Positions 6,986 through 14,037 of a DNA stretch of 23,616 nucleotides are shown piece by piece. Where the stretch lies: NCBI GenBank assembly GCA_021784255.1, contig JAJXSZ010000011.1:1-23616 (forward strand). The letters run 5' to 3'. The notes beneath the pieces were generated by a model. That model was given only the letters and a program-made list of their open reading frames with translations. It was not told the origin of the DNA and made no database searches. Every line of letters starts with the position of its first letter. Position 1 is the first letter of the stretch. The translations under genes and the position numbers were made by a program. The stretch is from Pseudomonadota bacterium. Lineage in GTDB: Bacteria > Pseudomonadota > Alphaproteobacteria > Acetobacterales > Acetobacteraceae.

Positions 6986-8377
6986 ATGAGCGACAATCCA
7001 TTCGGCGAACCGGACGACAGCGAGCGCACCGTGATCCGGCCGATGCCGGGCGGCCGGCGGCCGGCGCCTCCGGCGGGCGGCACGCCTGCGGGCCCCGGCG
7101 GCTTCAGCGAGACCGGCGGCCCGCCGCCGGGCAGCTCGGTGCCGGGCAGCTCGGTGCCGCCGCCGCTGTCGGAAGGGGCGGAGCAGATCCGCTTCGGCAC
7201 CTCGCCGCTGCTCGCCGCCGCCGCCCCCTTGCTGCAACTGCTCGCGCGGCTGCGCAACACGCTGAGCCAGCCCGACCCCGCGGAGCTGCGCGAGCGCGCG
7301 GTGCGCGAGATCCGCCAGTTCGAGGCCGCCTCGCGCGAGGCGCAGATTCCGATGGAGCTGCTGCGCCCGGCGCACTATGCACTTTGCGCCAGCCTCGACG
7401 ACGCGGTGCTGAACACGCCCTGGGGCAGCCAGAGCGCTTGGGACACACGCTCGCTCGTTTCGACCTTTCACCAGGAAGTGCGCAGCGGCGAGCGCTTCTT
7501 CGCCGTGCTCGCGCAGCTGCGCGAGAACCCCGGCAGTTTCCTGCCGGTACTCGAACTCATGTACATGTGCCTGGCGCTGGGCTTCCAGGGCCAGTACCGG
7601 CTCTCGCCGCGCGGCGCCTCGGAGCTGGAGCGGATCCGCGAGGACCTCTACACCATCATCGCCCGCCAGCGTGGCGTCGCCGAGGCCGCGCTCTCGCCGC
7701 ACTGGCAGGGCGTGGCGGCCCCCTACCGCCCGGCGCGCGCGCGCCTGCCGGTCTGGGTCGCGGCGACCGCCGGTGCCCTGGTCGTGGCGCTGGCCTTCCT
7801 CGGCTTCTCGCGCCGCCTCAACGCGCGGTCCGACGCGCTGTTCGAGGCGATGCTGCAGGCCCCGCCCGCCGCCATGCCGCGTCTCGTGCGCGCCGCCCCC
7901 GTGGTGCCGCCGCCACCGCCGCCCGCGCCGGCACAGCCGGGCGTCCTCGAGCAGCTGCGCGGCTTTCTTGCCCCCGAGATCAAGGCGGGCCTCGTGACGG
8001 TGCTTGGCACCGAGCAGATGCCGATCATACGCATCCGCAACACCGGCATGTTCGCCTCCGGCAGCGCCGTCGTCGAGGCGAAGGTGGTCCCGACGCTGGA
8101 GCGCATCGGCAGCGCGCTGAAGTCGAGGCAAGGCCAGGTCGTCGTCTACGGTTATACCGATAACGAACCGATCCACACCGTCGAGTTCCCGTCCAATTTC
8201 GTATTGTCGACGAAACGGGCTCAGGCGGCTCGCGCGATCATCCTGCGCCGCTTCGGCGAGCCCGCGCGGATCCGCGCCGAGGGCCGCGCCGATGCCGACC
8301 CGATCGCCAGCAACGCTACGCCGGCGGGGCGCGAGCAAAACCGGCGCATCGAGGTCGTGCTGCAGCTTCAGGGTTGA
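6986..8377 (+). CDS. tssL: T6SS inner-membrane protein TssL with OmpA-like peptidoglycan anchor
   Basis: TssL belongs to the membrane complex and recruits the baseplate on the cytoplasmic side. This is the extended, 463-residue form. A low-complexity Pro/Gly/Ser N-terminus (about 1-60) is followed by a DotU/IcmH-type cytoplasmic domain (about 70-245, with CASLDDAVLNTPWG and STFHQEVRSGERFF), one membrane helix (about 254-276, LPVWVAATAGALVVALAFLG), a proline hinge, and a periplasmic OmpA-family domain (about 345-460) with YTDNEP around D392 and GREQNRRIEVVL near the end. The OmpA part should bind peptidoglycan, so this system probably needs no separate TagL-type anchor. The start at 6986 has GAAGGCGAAG upstream. 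It is followed ten bases later by tssM. Confidence 0.95.
   Translation: MSDNPFGEPDDSERTVIRPMPGGRRPAPPAGGTPAGPGGFSETGGPPPGSSVPGSSVPPPLSEGAEQIRFGTSPLLAAAAPLLQLLARLRNTLSQPDPAELRERAVREIRQFEAASREAQIPMELLRPAHYALCASLDDAVLNTPWGSQSAWDTRSLVSTFHQEVRSGERFFAVLAQLRENPGSFLPVLELMYMCLALGFQGQYRLSPRGASELERIREDLYTIIARQRGVAEAALSPHWQGVAAPYRPARARLPVWVAATAGALVVALAFLGFSRRLNARSDALFEAMLQAPPAAMPRLVRAAPVVPPPPPPAPAQPGVLEQLRGFLAPEIKAGLVTVLGTEQMPIIRIRNTGMFASGSAVVEAKVVPTLERIGSALKSRQGQVVVYGYTDNEPIHTVEFPSNFVLSTKRAQAARAIILRRFGEPARIRAEGRADADPIASNATPAGREQNRRIEVVLQLQG
7129..7158 (+). repeat. Exact 15-base tandem duplication in the tssL N-terminus
   Basis: GGGCAGCTCGGTGCC occurs twice head to tail and encodes PGSSV twice in the low-complexity cytoplasmic tail of TssL. 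Copy-number changes would be in frame. Confidence 0.85.
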
Positions 8378-8387
8378 GGACGCAACG

Positions 8388-11300
8388 ATGCAGAAAATCC
8401 TGAGCTGGCTGCTCTCGCGCTGGTTCCTCACCGGCCTCGGCGCCGCCATCCTGGCCGTGCTGATCTGGCTCTTCGGCCCGCTGCTCGGCTTCCTCGCCGG
8501 TCAGGTCCTGCGCGCGGCGATCGTCCTCGTCATCGCGCTGCTCTGGTTCGGCGCGAATTTCTGGCTGTCGCGGCGACGGCGCGCCGCCGATGCCGCGCTC
8601 GTCGCCGGCGCCACGGCGACCGCAGCGGCAGCGCCCGATGCTTCGGCCGAGGAGGTCGCGGCGCTGCGCGCGAAGCTCGCCACCGCGCTCGGGTTGCTGC
8701 GTCGCGCCCGCGGCACGCGCGGCTATCTCTACGAGCAGCCCTGGTACGTCATCATCGGCCCGCCCGGCGCCGGCAAGACCACGGCCCTGCTCAATGCCGG
8801 GCTGCAATTCCCGCTCGCGGCCGAAATGGGCCAGGGCGCGGTCGCGGGGATCGGCGGCACGCGGCTGTGCGACTGGTGGTTCACCGACAACGCGGTGCTG
8901 ATCGATACCGCCGGGCGCTACACGACGCAGGACTCCGACGCCGCGGTGGATCGCGCGGGCTGGGAGGGGTTCCTCGACCTGTTGCGCCGCACCCGCTCGC
9001 GCCAGCCGCTCAACGGCGTGCTGGTGGCGATCTCCGTCGCCGACATCGCCTCGGCTCCGGCGGCCGAACGCACCGCCCATGCGCGGGCGATCCGCCGGCG
9101 CATCAAGGAACTGACCGAACGGCTCGGCGTGCGGCTGCCGGTCTATGCACTGTTCACCAAGGCCGATCTCCTCGCCGGCTTCACCGAGTATTTCGACGAC
9201 CTCGACCGCGAGCGGCGTGGCCAGGTCTGGGGCGTCACCTTCCCCATCGCCACCGGCGAGGCCGGGCCCGTCGCCGGCTTCGCCGCCGAGTTCCACGCGC
9301 TCGTGAACCGTCTCGGCGAGCGCCTGTTCGAGCGGCTGCAGGCCGAGCGAAGCCCGGACCGCCGCGCGCTGCTCGCCGGGTTCCCCGATCAGCTCGCCTC
9401 GCTCGAAGCGCCGCTCGCCGGCTTCCTCACCGAGGCGTTCGGTGGCTCCAAACTCGATCCGGCGCCGTTCCTGCGTGGGGTCTATTTCACCTCCGGCACC
9501 CAGGAAGGCACGCCGATCGATCGGCTGACCGGCGCGCTGGCACGCGCTTTCGGAGTCGATCAGCGCCGCGCGCCGAGCCTTCGCCCCGAGCAGGGCCGCA
9601 GCTATTTCCTCACCCGCCTGCTGCGCGAGGTGGTGTTCGGCGAGGCGATGCTGGTCGCCGCCCGCCCCGGCGCCGTGCGCCGCCAGACCCTGCTGCGCGG
9701 CGGCGCGTTTGCGGCGATCGGGCTGATCACGGTCGCCGCCATCGCCACGCTCTGGTTGCAGAACACATCCAGCAACGCCGGGATCGCGCGCGCCGAGGCC
9801 GCCCTCGCCGCCTACCGCACCGCCGCCGCCAGGCTGCCGCTCGATCCGGTGAACGATGCGAATCTCGCCGCCGTCGCGCCCCTGCTCGACCAGGCGCGCG
9901 CCCTGCCGGATGGCTATGACCATCCCGCCGGCGGCAGCGGCCTCGGGTTGTCGCAGCGCGCCAAGATCGGCGCCGCATCACGCGCGCTGTATCGCCAGGC
10001 GCTGGAGCGGGTGCTGCTGCCGCGGCTGATCTGGCGGCTGGAGGGACAGATCCGCGGCCATCTCGACAAGCCCGAGTTCACCTACGAGGCGACGCGCGTC
10101 TACCTCATGCTCGGCGGCCTGGGTCCGCTCGATGCCGGGCTGGTGCGCGAATGGATGCAGCTCGACTGGCAGAACGCCTACCCTGGCGTCGGCGACGCGG
10201 CCTTGCGCGCGGACCTCGCGAAGCATCTCGACGCGCTGCTCGCCAACCCGCTGCCCGCGGTGCCGCTCGACGGCCGCCTGATCGAGGATGCGCGCCGGAC
10301 CTTCAGCCGCGTCAGCCTCGCCGAGCGGGTCTATTCGCGCCTCCGCCCGCTGGCGGCGAACGTGCCGGCGTGGACGCCCGGCGCGGCGCTGGGCGCCTCC
10401 GGCGCGCCGCTGTTCGTGCGCGCCTCCGGCAAGCCGCTGACCGACGGCATCCCCGGCCTCTACACCCGCAAGGGTTTCTACGGCGTGGTGCTGCCCTCGC
10501 TGCCGCTGGCGGTGAAGCAGGTGGCGAGCGAGAGCTGGGTGCTCGGCGCCAACGCGCGGATCGACCCGACGAGCCCCGAGACCGTCAATCTCGAACGCGA
10601 TGTCGTCGCCCTCTATAGCGCCGAGTACATCAAGGCGTGGGACGGGATGCTGGCGGATCTCGACCTGGCGCCGCTCAATGGCCTCGGCGAGGCGGTGCGC
10701 GAGCTCTACGTGCTCGGCTCGCCGCAATCGCCGATGCGCGACCTGCTGGTTTCAGTGGCGCACCAGGTGGCGCTGTCGGTGCCGCCGAAGCCGCCGGCGG
10801 GTGCGGGTGCGGCGGCGGCGGCGCGGGGCGTGGCCGCGAAAGCGGCGCCGCAGCTCGGCGGTGCCGCGGCCCAGCTTCAGGGGCTGCTCGGCAAGCAGGG
10901 CGGTCCGCCGCCGCCACCGCCGGGTCAGGCGGTGGACGACCATTTCAAGGCGCTGATCGACTTCGTGGGCAAGGGCCCCGGGGCGCCGATCGACACCGAC
11001 ATCAAGCTCATCAACGATCTGCAACAACAACTGAGCCAGATCGCCGCGACCCCACCCGGTGGCGCAGCCGCGCCGGCGATCGCCGCCGGCGGCGATCCCG
11101 GCCAGCTGCTGATCGCGGCGGCGAGCCAGGCGCCGGTCCCGGTGTCGCGCTGGCTGCCGGCGCTGGCAGGCAGTGCCGGCGCACTGCGCGGCGGCGGCGC
11201 CAGGGCGCAGGTGGCGGCTGCCTTCAACGGCGGCGGCGGGCCGGGCACGCTATGCCAGCGTGCGGTCAACGGGCGCTATCCGTTCTTCCCTGGTGCCAGC

Positions 11301-11915
11301 AGCGAGATTCCGCTCGACGACTTCGCGCGCCTGTTCTCGCCGGGCGGCTTGCTCGACTCCTTCTTCAATACCCAGCTCCGCCCCTTCGTCGATACCTCGG
11401 GCGCGGTGTGGCGTGCGCAGGCGGCGAACGGCGTGCCGCCGCCGGTCTCCCCCGCCGACGTCGCGGAGTTCCAGCGCGCATCGCAAATCCGCGACATGTT
11501 CTTCGCCGCCGGCGGCACCATGCCCGCGGTTCATTTCCAGATCACACCGGTCGGCCTCGACGCGGGTGCACGGCAGGTCAGCATCGCGTTCGGCGGCGTG
11601 ACGGTGACCAACACGCACGGCCCGGTGCAGTCGACGCCGATCACCTGGCCCGGCCCCAGCGGCATGGACCAGGTCCGCCTGGTGTTCGACCCGCCCGCGC
11701 CGGGCACCACCGGCGTGATCGAGGCGCATGGCCCCTGGGCATTGTTCCGGCTGTTCGACCAGGGCGAGATCGCGCGCAGCGGGTCGGCCGAGCGCTATAC
11801 GCTGAGCTTCCACCTCGGCGACCGCTCCGCCACGTTCGAGCTGCGTGCCGACAGCGTGCTCAACCCCTTCGCGCCCGGCGTGCTGCACGAGTTCCGCTGC
11901 CCCGCGGTGCGCTGA
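8388..11915 (+). CDS. tssM: T6SS inner-membrane scaffold TssM (IcmF/ImpL)
   Basis: TssM spans the inner membrane and periplasm and forms the core of the TssJLM channel. The 1175-residue product has two N-terminal membrane helices (about 12-35 and 41-59), a cytoplasmic NTPase-like domain with an intact Walker A GPPGAGKT (124-131) and DTAGRY (173-178), and a third membrane helix (about 437-459, AFAAIGLITVAAIATLWL). A large periplasmic part follows, including the family block GRYPFFPGAS...FARLFSPGGLLDSFF, and ends in a beta-rich TssJ-binding region. Alanine/proline-rich linkers lie at about 798-845 and 880-900. The open frame extends back to 8292 inside tssL; ATG 8388 is chosen because GAGGA (8376-8380) stands seven bases before it and the membrane helix begins directly after. 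It is followed after three bases by tagF. Confidence 0.96.
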   Translation: MQKILSWLLSRWFLTGLGAAILAVLIWLFGPLLGFLAGQVLRAAIVLVIALLWFGANFWLSRRRRAADAALVAGATATAAAAPDASAEEVAALRAKLATALGLLRRARGTRGYLYEQPWYVIIGPPGAGKTTALLNAGLQFPLAAEMGQGAVAGIGGTRLCDWWFTDNAVLIDTAGRYTTQDSDAAVDRAGWEGFLDLLRRTRSRQPLNGVLVAISVADIASAPAAERTAHARAIRRRIKELTERLGVRLPVYALFTKADLLAGFTEYFDDLDRERRGQVWGVTFPIATGEAGPVAGFAAEFHALVNRLGERLFERLQAERSPDRRALLAGFPDQLASLEAPLAGFLTEAFGGSKLDPAPFLRGVYFTSGTQEGTPIDRLTGALARAFGVDQRRAPSLRPEQGRSYFLTRLLREVVFGEAMLVAARPGAVRRQTLLRGGAFAAIGLITVAAIATLWLQNTSSNAGIARAEAALAAYRTAAARLPLDPVNDANLAAVAPLLDQARALPDGYDHPAGGSGLGLSQRAKIGAASRALYRQALERVLLPRLIWRLEGQIRGHLDKPEFTYEATRVYLMLGGLGPLDAGLVREWMQLDWQNAYPGVGDAALRADLAKHLDALLANPLPAVPLDGRLIEDARRTFSRVSLAERVYSRLRPLAANVPAWTPGAALGASGAPLFVRASGKPLTDGIPGLYTRKGFYGVVLPSLPLAVKQVASESWVLGANARIDPTSPETVNLERDVVALYSAEYIKAWDGMLADLDLAPLNGLGEAVRELYVLGSPQSPMRDLLVSVAHQVALSVPPKPPAGAGAAAAARGVAAKAAPQLGGAAAQLQGLLGKQGGPPPPPPGQAVDDHFKALIDFVGKGPGAPIDTDIKLINDLQQQLSQIAATPPGGAAAPAIAAGGDPGQLLIAAASQAPVPVSRWLPALAGSAGALRGGGARAQVAAAFNGGGGPGTLCQRAVNGRYPFFPGASSEIPLDDFARLFSPGGLLDSFFNTQLRPFVDTSGAVWRAQAANGVPPPVSPADVAEFQRASQIRDMFFAAGGTMPAVHFQITPVGLDAGARQVSIAFGGVTVTNTHGPVQSTPITWPGPSGMDQVRLVFDPPAPGTTGVIEAHGPWALFRLFDQGEIARSGSAERYTLSFHLGDRSATFELRADSVLNPFAPGVLHEFRCPAVR

Positions 11916-11918
11916 CCG

Positions 11919-12494
11919 ATGCCGGGCGCTCGCGGTCAGGCGGGCTTCTGCGGCAAGCTGCCGAGCCGGGGCGATCATGTGGCGCTCGGCCTGCCGCGCG
12001 GCTTCGTCGCGCCCTGGAACGCCTGGCTCGACGCGATCCTGCCGCCGGTGCGCGCCACACTCGGCGTGGCTTGGCGCGCGGCCTGGATGGAGGCGCCGAT
12101 CTGGCATTTCTCGCTGCCGGGCGGGCAATGCGGCGCGGCGGCGGTGCTCGGCCTGTGGATGCCGAGCATGGACCGGGTCGGCCGTCTGTTTCCGCTCACC
12201 CTTGCCTTCGTGGCCGAGGGACCGGCGCCGCCGGCCGAGGACGGCGGCTGGCGCGAGGGCGCGGAGGCAGCCGGCCTCGCGGCGCTGCAGCAGGATCTGG
12301 CGCCAGAGGTGCTTGCGGCGCGCCTCGCCGCCATCCCCGCCCCCGGCGGCGGCACGCGCGAGGCGGGGCCGGCGCGTTGGTGGACGCTGGGGGCTCCGCG
12401 CGTGCCGCCGGCACGGCTTGCGCTCGACGGCCTGCCGGAAGCGGAGCTGTTCGCTGGGATGCTGCTCGCCAAACGCGCGGAGACGATGCCATGA
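11919..12494 (+). CDS. tagF: T6SS-associated regulator TagF (ImpM)
   Basis: TagF proteins are post-translational repressors of T6SS firing that act on or beside the FHA protein and the PpkA/PppA pair. The 191-residue product starts with the family pattern GFCGKLPSRGDHVALGLPRGFV and has WHFSLPGGQCG and MPSMDRVGRLFPL in the middle, all typical of TagF. It begins three bases after the tssM stop and overlaps pppA by four bases (ATGA). In Agrobacterium TagF and PppA are fused into one protein; here they are separate but translationally coupled, which fits the same functional partnership. Confidence 0.92.
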   Translation: MPGARGQAGFCGKLPSRGDHVALGLPRGFVAPWNAWLDAILPPVRATLGVAWRAAWMEAPIWHFSLPGGQCGAAAVLGLWMPSMDRVGRLFPLTLAFVAEGPAPPAEDGGWREGAEAAGLAALQQDLAPEVLAARLAAIPAPGGGTREAGPARWWTLGAPRVPPARLALDGLPEAELFAGMLLAKRAETMP

Positions 12495-13225
12495 CGGGTC
12501 TCGGTTTTCGTTCCGCAGGCGTGACGCATCCCGGGGCCGTGCGCGCCAGCAACCAGGACGCGTTCGTCGAGCGGCCCGACATCGGCTTGTGGGCGGTGGC
12601 CGACGGCGCCGGCGGGCACCAGGCTGGCGAGCTCGCCTCGGCGCTGCTGGTCGAGGCGCTGGGCAGCATCCCGGCGGGGCTCTCGGCCGCGGAATTGCTG
12701 GCGCAGGTGCGGCTGCGCGTCACCGCCACCCATGTCGCGCTGCGCGCCGAGGCGGCGCGTCGCGGCCCACACACGACCATCGCCTCGACGCTGGTGGTGC
12801 TGCTGGCGCGCGACCGTCATTTCGCCTGCCTCTGGGCCGGCGACAGCCGCATCTACCTGCTGCGTGACGGCGTGTTGCAGCAGCTCACCCGCGACCACAG
12901 CCTGGTGCAGGAGCTGGTGGACAGCGGCATGCTGCGCCCGGACGAGGCCGAGGCGCATCCGCGCGCCAACGTCATCACGCGCGCCATCGGCGCCGACGAC
13001 ACCCCGCCCGAACTCGACAAGGTGAGCGACCGCGCGCTGCCCGGCGATCGTTTCCTGCTATGCAGCGACGGGTTGAGCAAGACCGTTCCGGAGCGGGAAC
13101 TCGCTGCCCTGCTCGGCGAGGACCACGCGCCGGCGGCCGCCCTCCTTCAGGCCGCACTGAACCGGCACGCCACCGACAACGTCACCGCCGTGATCATCGA
13201 GGCGGTGGCTGAAGGTTCCGCCTAG
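12491..13225 (+). CDS. pppA: T6SS PP2C-family protein phosphatase PppA
   Basis: PppA removes the phosphate that a Thr kinase places on T6SS components such as the FHA protein, and so resets the secretion switch. The 244-residue protein is a complete PP2C catalytic domain: VRASNQDAF with D23, AVADGAGGHQAGE with D38-G39, WAGDSRIYLLRDG, CSDGLSK with D193, and DNVTAVII with D229; these aspartates form the two-metal centre. No membrane segment or extra domain is present. Translation is coupled to tagF through ATGA, with GGAGA at 12479-12483 in front. It is the last gene of the first plus-strand unit. Its stop codon TAG is part of a palindromic element described separately. No partner kinase gene is seen in the window. 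Confidence 0.95.
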   Translation: MTGLGFRSAGVTHPGAVRASNQDAFVERPDIGLWAVADGAGGHQAGELASALLVEALGSIPAGLSAAELLAQVRLRVTATHVALRAEAARRGPHTTIASTLVVLLARDRHFACLWAGDSRIYLLRDGVLQQLTRDHSLVQELVDSGMLRPDEAEAHPRANVITRAIGADDTPPELDKVSDRALPGDRFLLCSDGLSKTVPERELAALLGEDHAPAAALLQAALNRHATDNVTAVIIEAVAEGSA

Positions 13226-13306
13226 AGCAACCTCGGATCTGTCCGAGTCTGTCCGGCGCAGGCAGACCGGAGATAAGTTGCTCTGGATTCTGGACTTCCA
13301 GAGCAA
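13224..13306. repeat. Intergenic palindromic unit overlapping the pppA stop codon
   Basis: AGAGCAAC (13224-13231) and GTTGCTCT (13277-13284) form an inverted repeat that encloses a perfect hairpin CTCGGA-TCTG-TCCGAG (13232-13247). The right arm then takes part in a second inverted repeat, TTGCTCTGGA (13278-13287) with TCCAGAGCAA (13297-13306). The AGAGCAA core thus appears three times in alternating orientation. No U-run follows, so it is not a classical terminator. It resembles the dispersed palindromic units found after genes in many alphaproteobacteria, but copy number in the genome is unknown. Confidence 0.6.
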
Positions 13307-13345
13307 GAAACCCGGCCAGATGATGCTACATGGCCGGATCTTGCT
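13302..13345. repeat. Further stem-loop between pppA and hcp
   Basis: AGCAAGA (13302-13308) pairs with TCTTGCT (13339-13345), and inside them CCGGCCA (13312-13318) pairs with TGGCCGG (13331-13337). This gives a long two-part stem in the gap between two convergent genes. It may end transcription or be the second half of the palindromic unit beside it. Confidence 0.5.
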
Positions 13346-13353
13346 GTGGCGCC

Positions 13354-13375
13354 GACCGGGCGCGGCCGCCCGGTC
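13354..13375. terminator. GC-rich hairpin between convergent pppA and hcp, possible two-way terminator
   Basis: GACCGGGCG (13354-13362) and CGCCCGGTC (13367-13375) form a perfect nine-base-pair stem with a four-base loop, 36 bases from the hcp stop. Neither side has a T-run, so intrinsic termination would be weak; a role as a 3'-end stabiliser of the hcp or pppA transcripts is equally possible. Confidence 0.4.
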
Positions 13376-13411
13376 CGGCGACACGGTTCGTAGCGCTGCC
13401 TCGTGGCGAAC

Positions 13412-13891
13412 TCAGAAGGCCTTCGCAGCCTTCAGGTCGTAGCCGGCGCTCAGCGGCGATCCGGCGGCACCGGAGGCACCGGTCGGTGTCACTTTCATTT
13501 CGACTTTGGTGAAGTTGAGCGACACTGTCTCGCTCGGGCGGTCACCGGCGGAGGAAACATTGTAGCCGCTGATCAGCGTCTCCGACAGCTTGTACGAGAG
13601 AAAGGTCGCGAGATCCTTCTTGTCGGTTCGGGTGAACTCGACGGTGACGACCTTGCCTTCGAAACCGGTGACGGCTTCCTGGAAGAGATGCGGGGACGAC
13701 TTGTCGAGCATCTTCGTCACCACGACCTCGCTGATCGTGGGGTCTCTCGATTCGCGGTCCGCGGCGGCACCGATCGGCGACGAGATGCTGCGGCCAACGC
13801 CGAACTGGAAGGACGTCAATTCGATCCAGTCCACGTGGCCGCTCTCGGTGACGTCGCCATTTATCGTATCGTATTTCATGTAGATCGCCAT
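13412..13891 (-). CDS. hcp: T6SS inner-tube protein Hcp (TssD)
   Basis: Hcp hexamers stack into the tube that is pushed into target cells. The 159-residue product has the family length and pattern: MAIYMKYDTINGDVTESGHV at the start, then IELTSFQFGVGRSI, ISEVVVTKMLDKSSPHLFQEA and a beta-rich second half. It has no signal peptide and no effector extension. AGGAG (complement of 13899-13903) stands seven bases before the ATG, a strong site fitting an abundant protein. A perfect palindrome sits just upstream in the leader. It lies 146 bases downstream of tssH on the same strand and faces pppA. No convincing promoter was found in that gap, so it may be read from tssH or from an unrecognised promoter. 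Confidence 0.95.
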   Translation of the reverse strand: MAIYMKYDTINGDVTESGHVDWIELTSFQFGVGRSISSPIGAAADRESRDPTISEVVVTKMLDKSSPHLFQEAVTGFEGKVVTVEFTRTDKKDLATFLSYKLSETLISGYNVSSAGDRPSETVSLNFTKVEMKVTPTGASGAAGSPLSAGYDLKAAKAF

Positions 13892-13908
13892 CCGTCATCT
13901 CCTCTGCG

Positions 13909-13922
13909 GGCCCGGCCGGGCC
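13909..13922 (-). promoter_or_regulatory. Palindrome in the hcp leader
   Basis: GGCCCGGCCGGGCC is a perfect 14-base palindrome five bases before the hcp Shine-Dalgarno. In RNA it would fold into a short, very stable hairpin that could stabilise the hcp message or act as a binding site. Function is unknown, and chance is possible in DNA this GC-rich. Confidence 0.35.
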
Positions 13923-14037
13923 TGGTTATTTCTCACGCTCGTCGATCCCGGCGCGATGCGCCTTCCGCCCCAGCCGAACAACGCCACCCTCTCGCGGCAG
14001 GCTTATCTGGCGGCATCCGGCTCCGATTGCGTCTTCC

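Noticed and set aside
5570..8449. A 959-codon minus-strand open frame opposite tssK and tssL
   Set aside because: Same artefact: composition is unlike a folded protein and it is antisense to two clearly recognised T6SS genes.
10780..11230. Possible foreign insertion in tssM because of alanine/proline-rich sequence
   Set aside because: Blocks inside it, such as HFKALIDFVG and VSRWLPALAG, are normal TssM sequence. Only the linkers between them are low complexity.
13892..14037. Promoter for hcp in the gap after tssH
   Set aside because: No pair of boxes with acceptable spacing was found on the minus strand. Only the leader palindrome and the ribosome site stand out.
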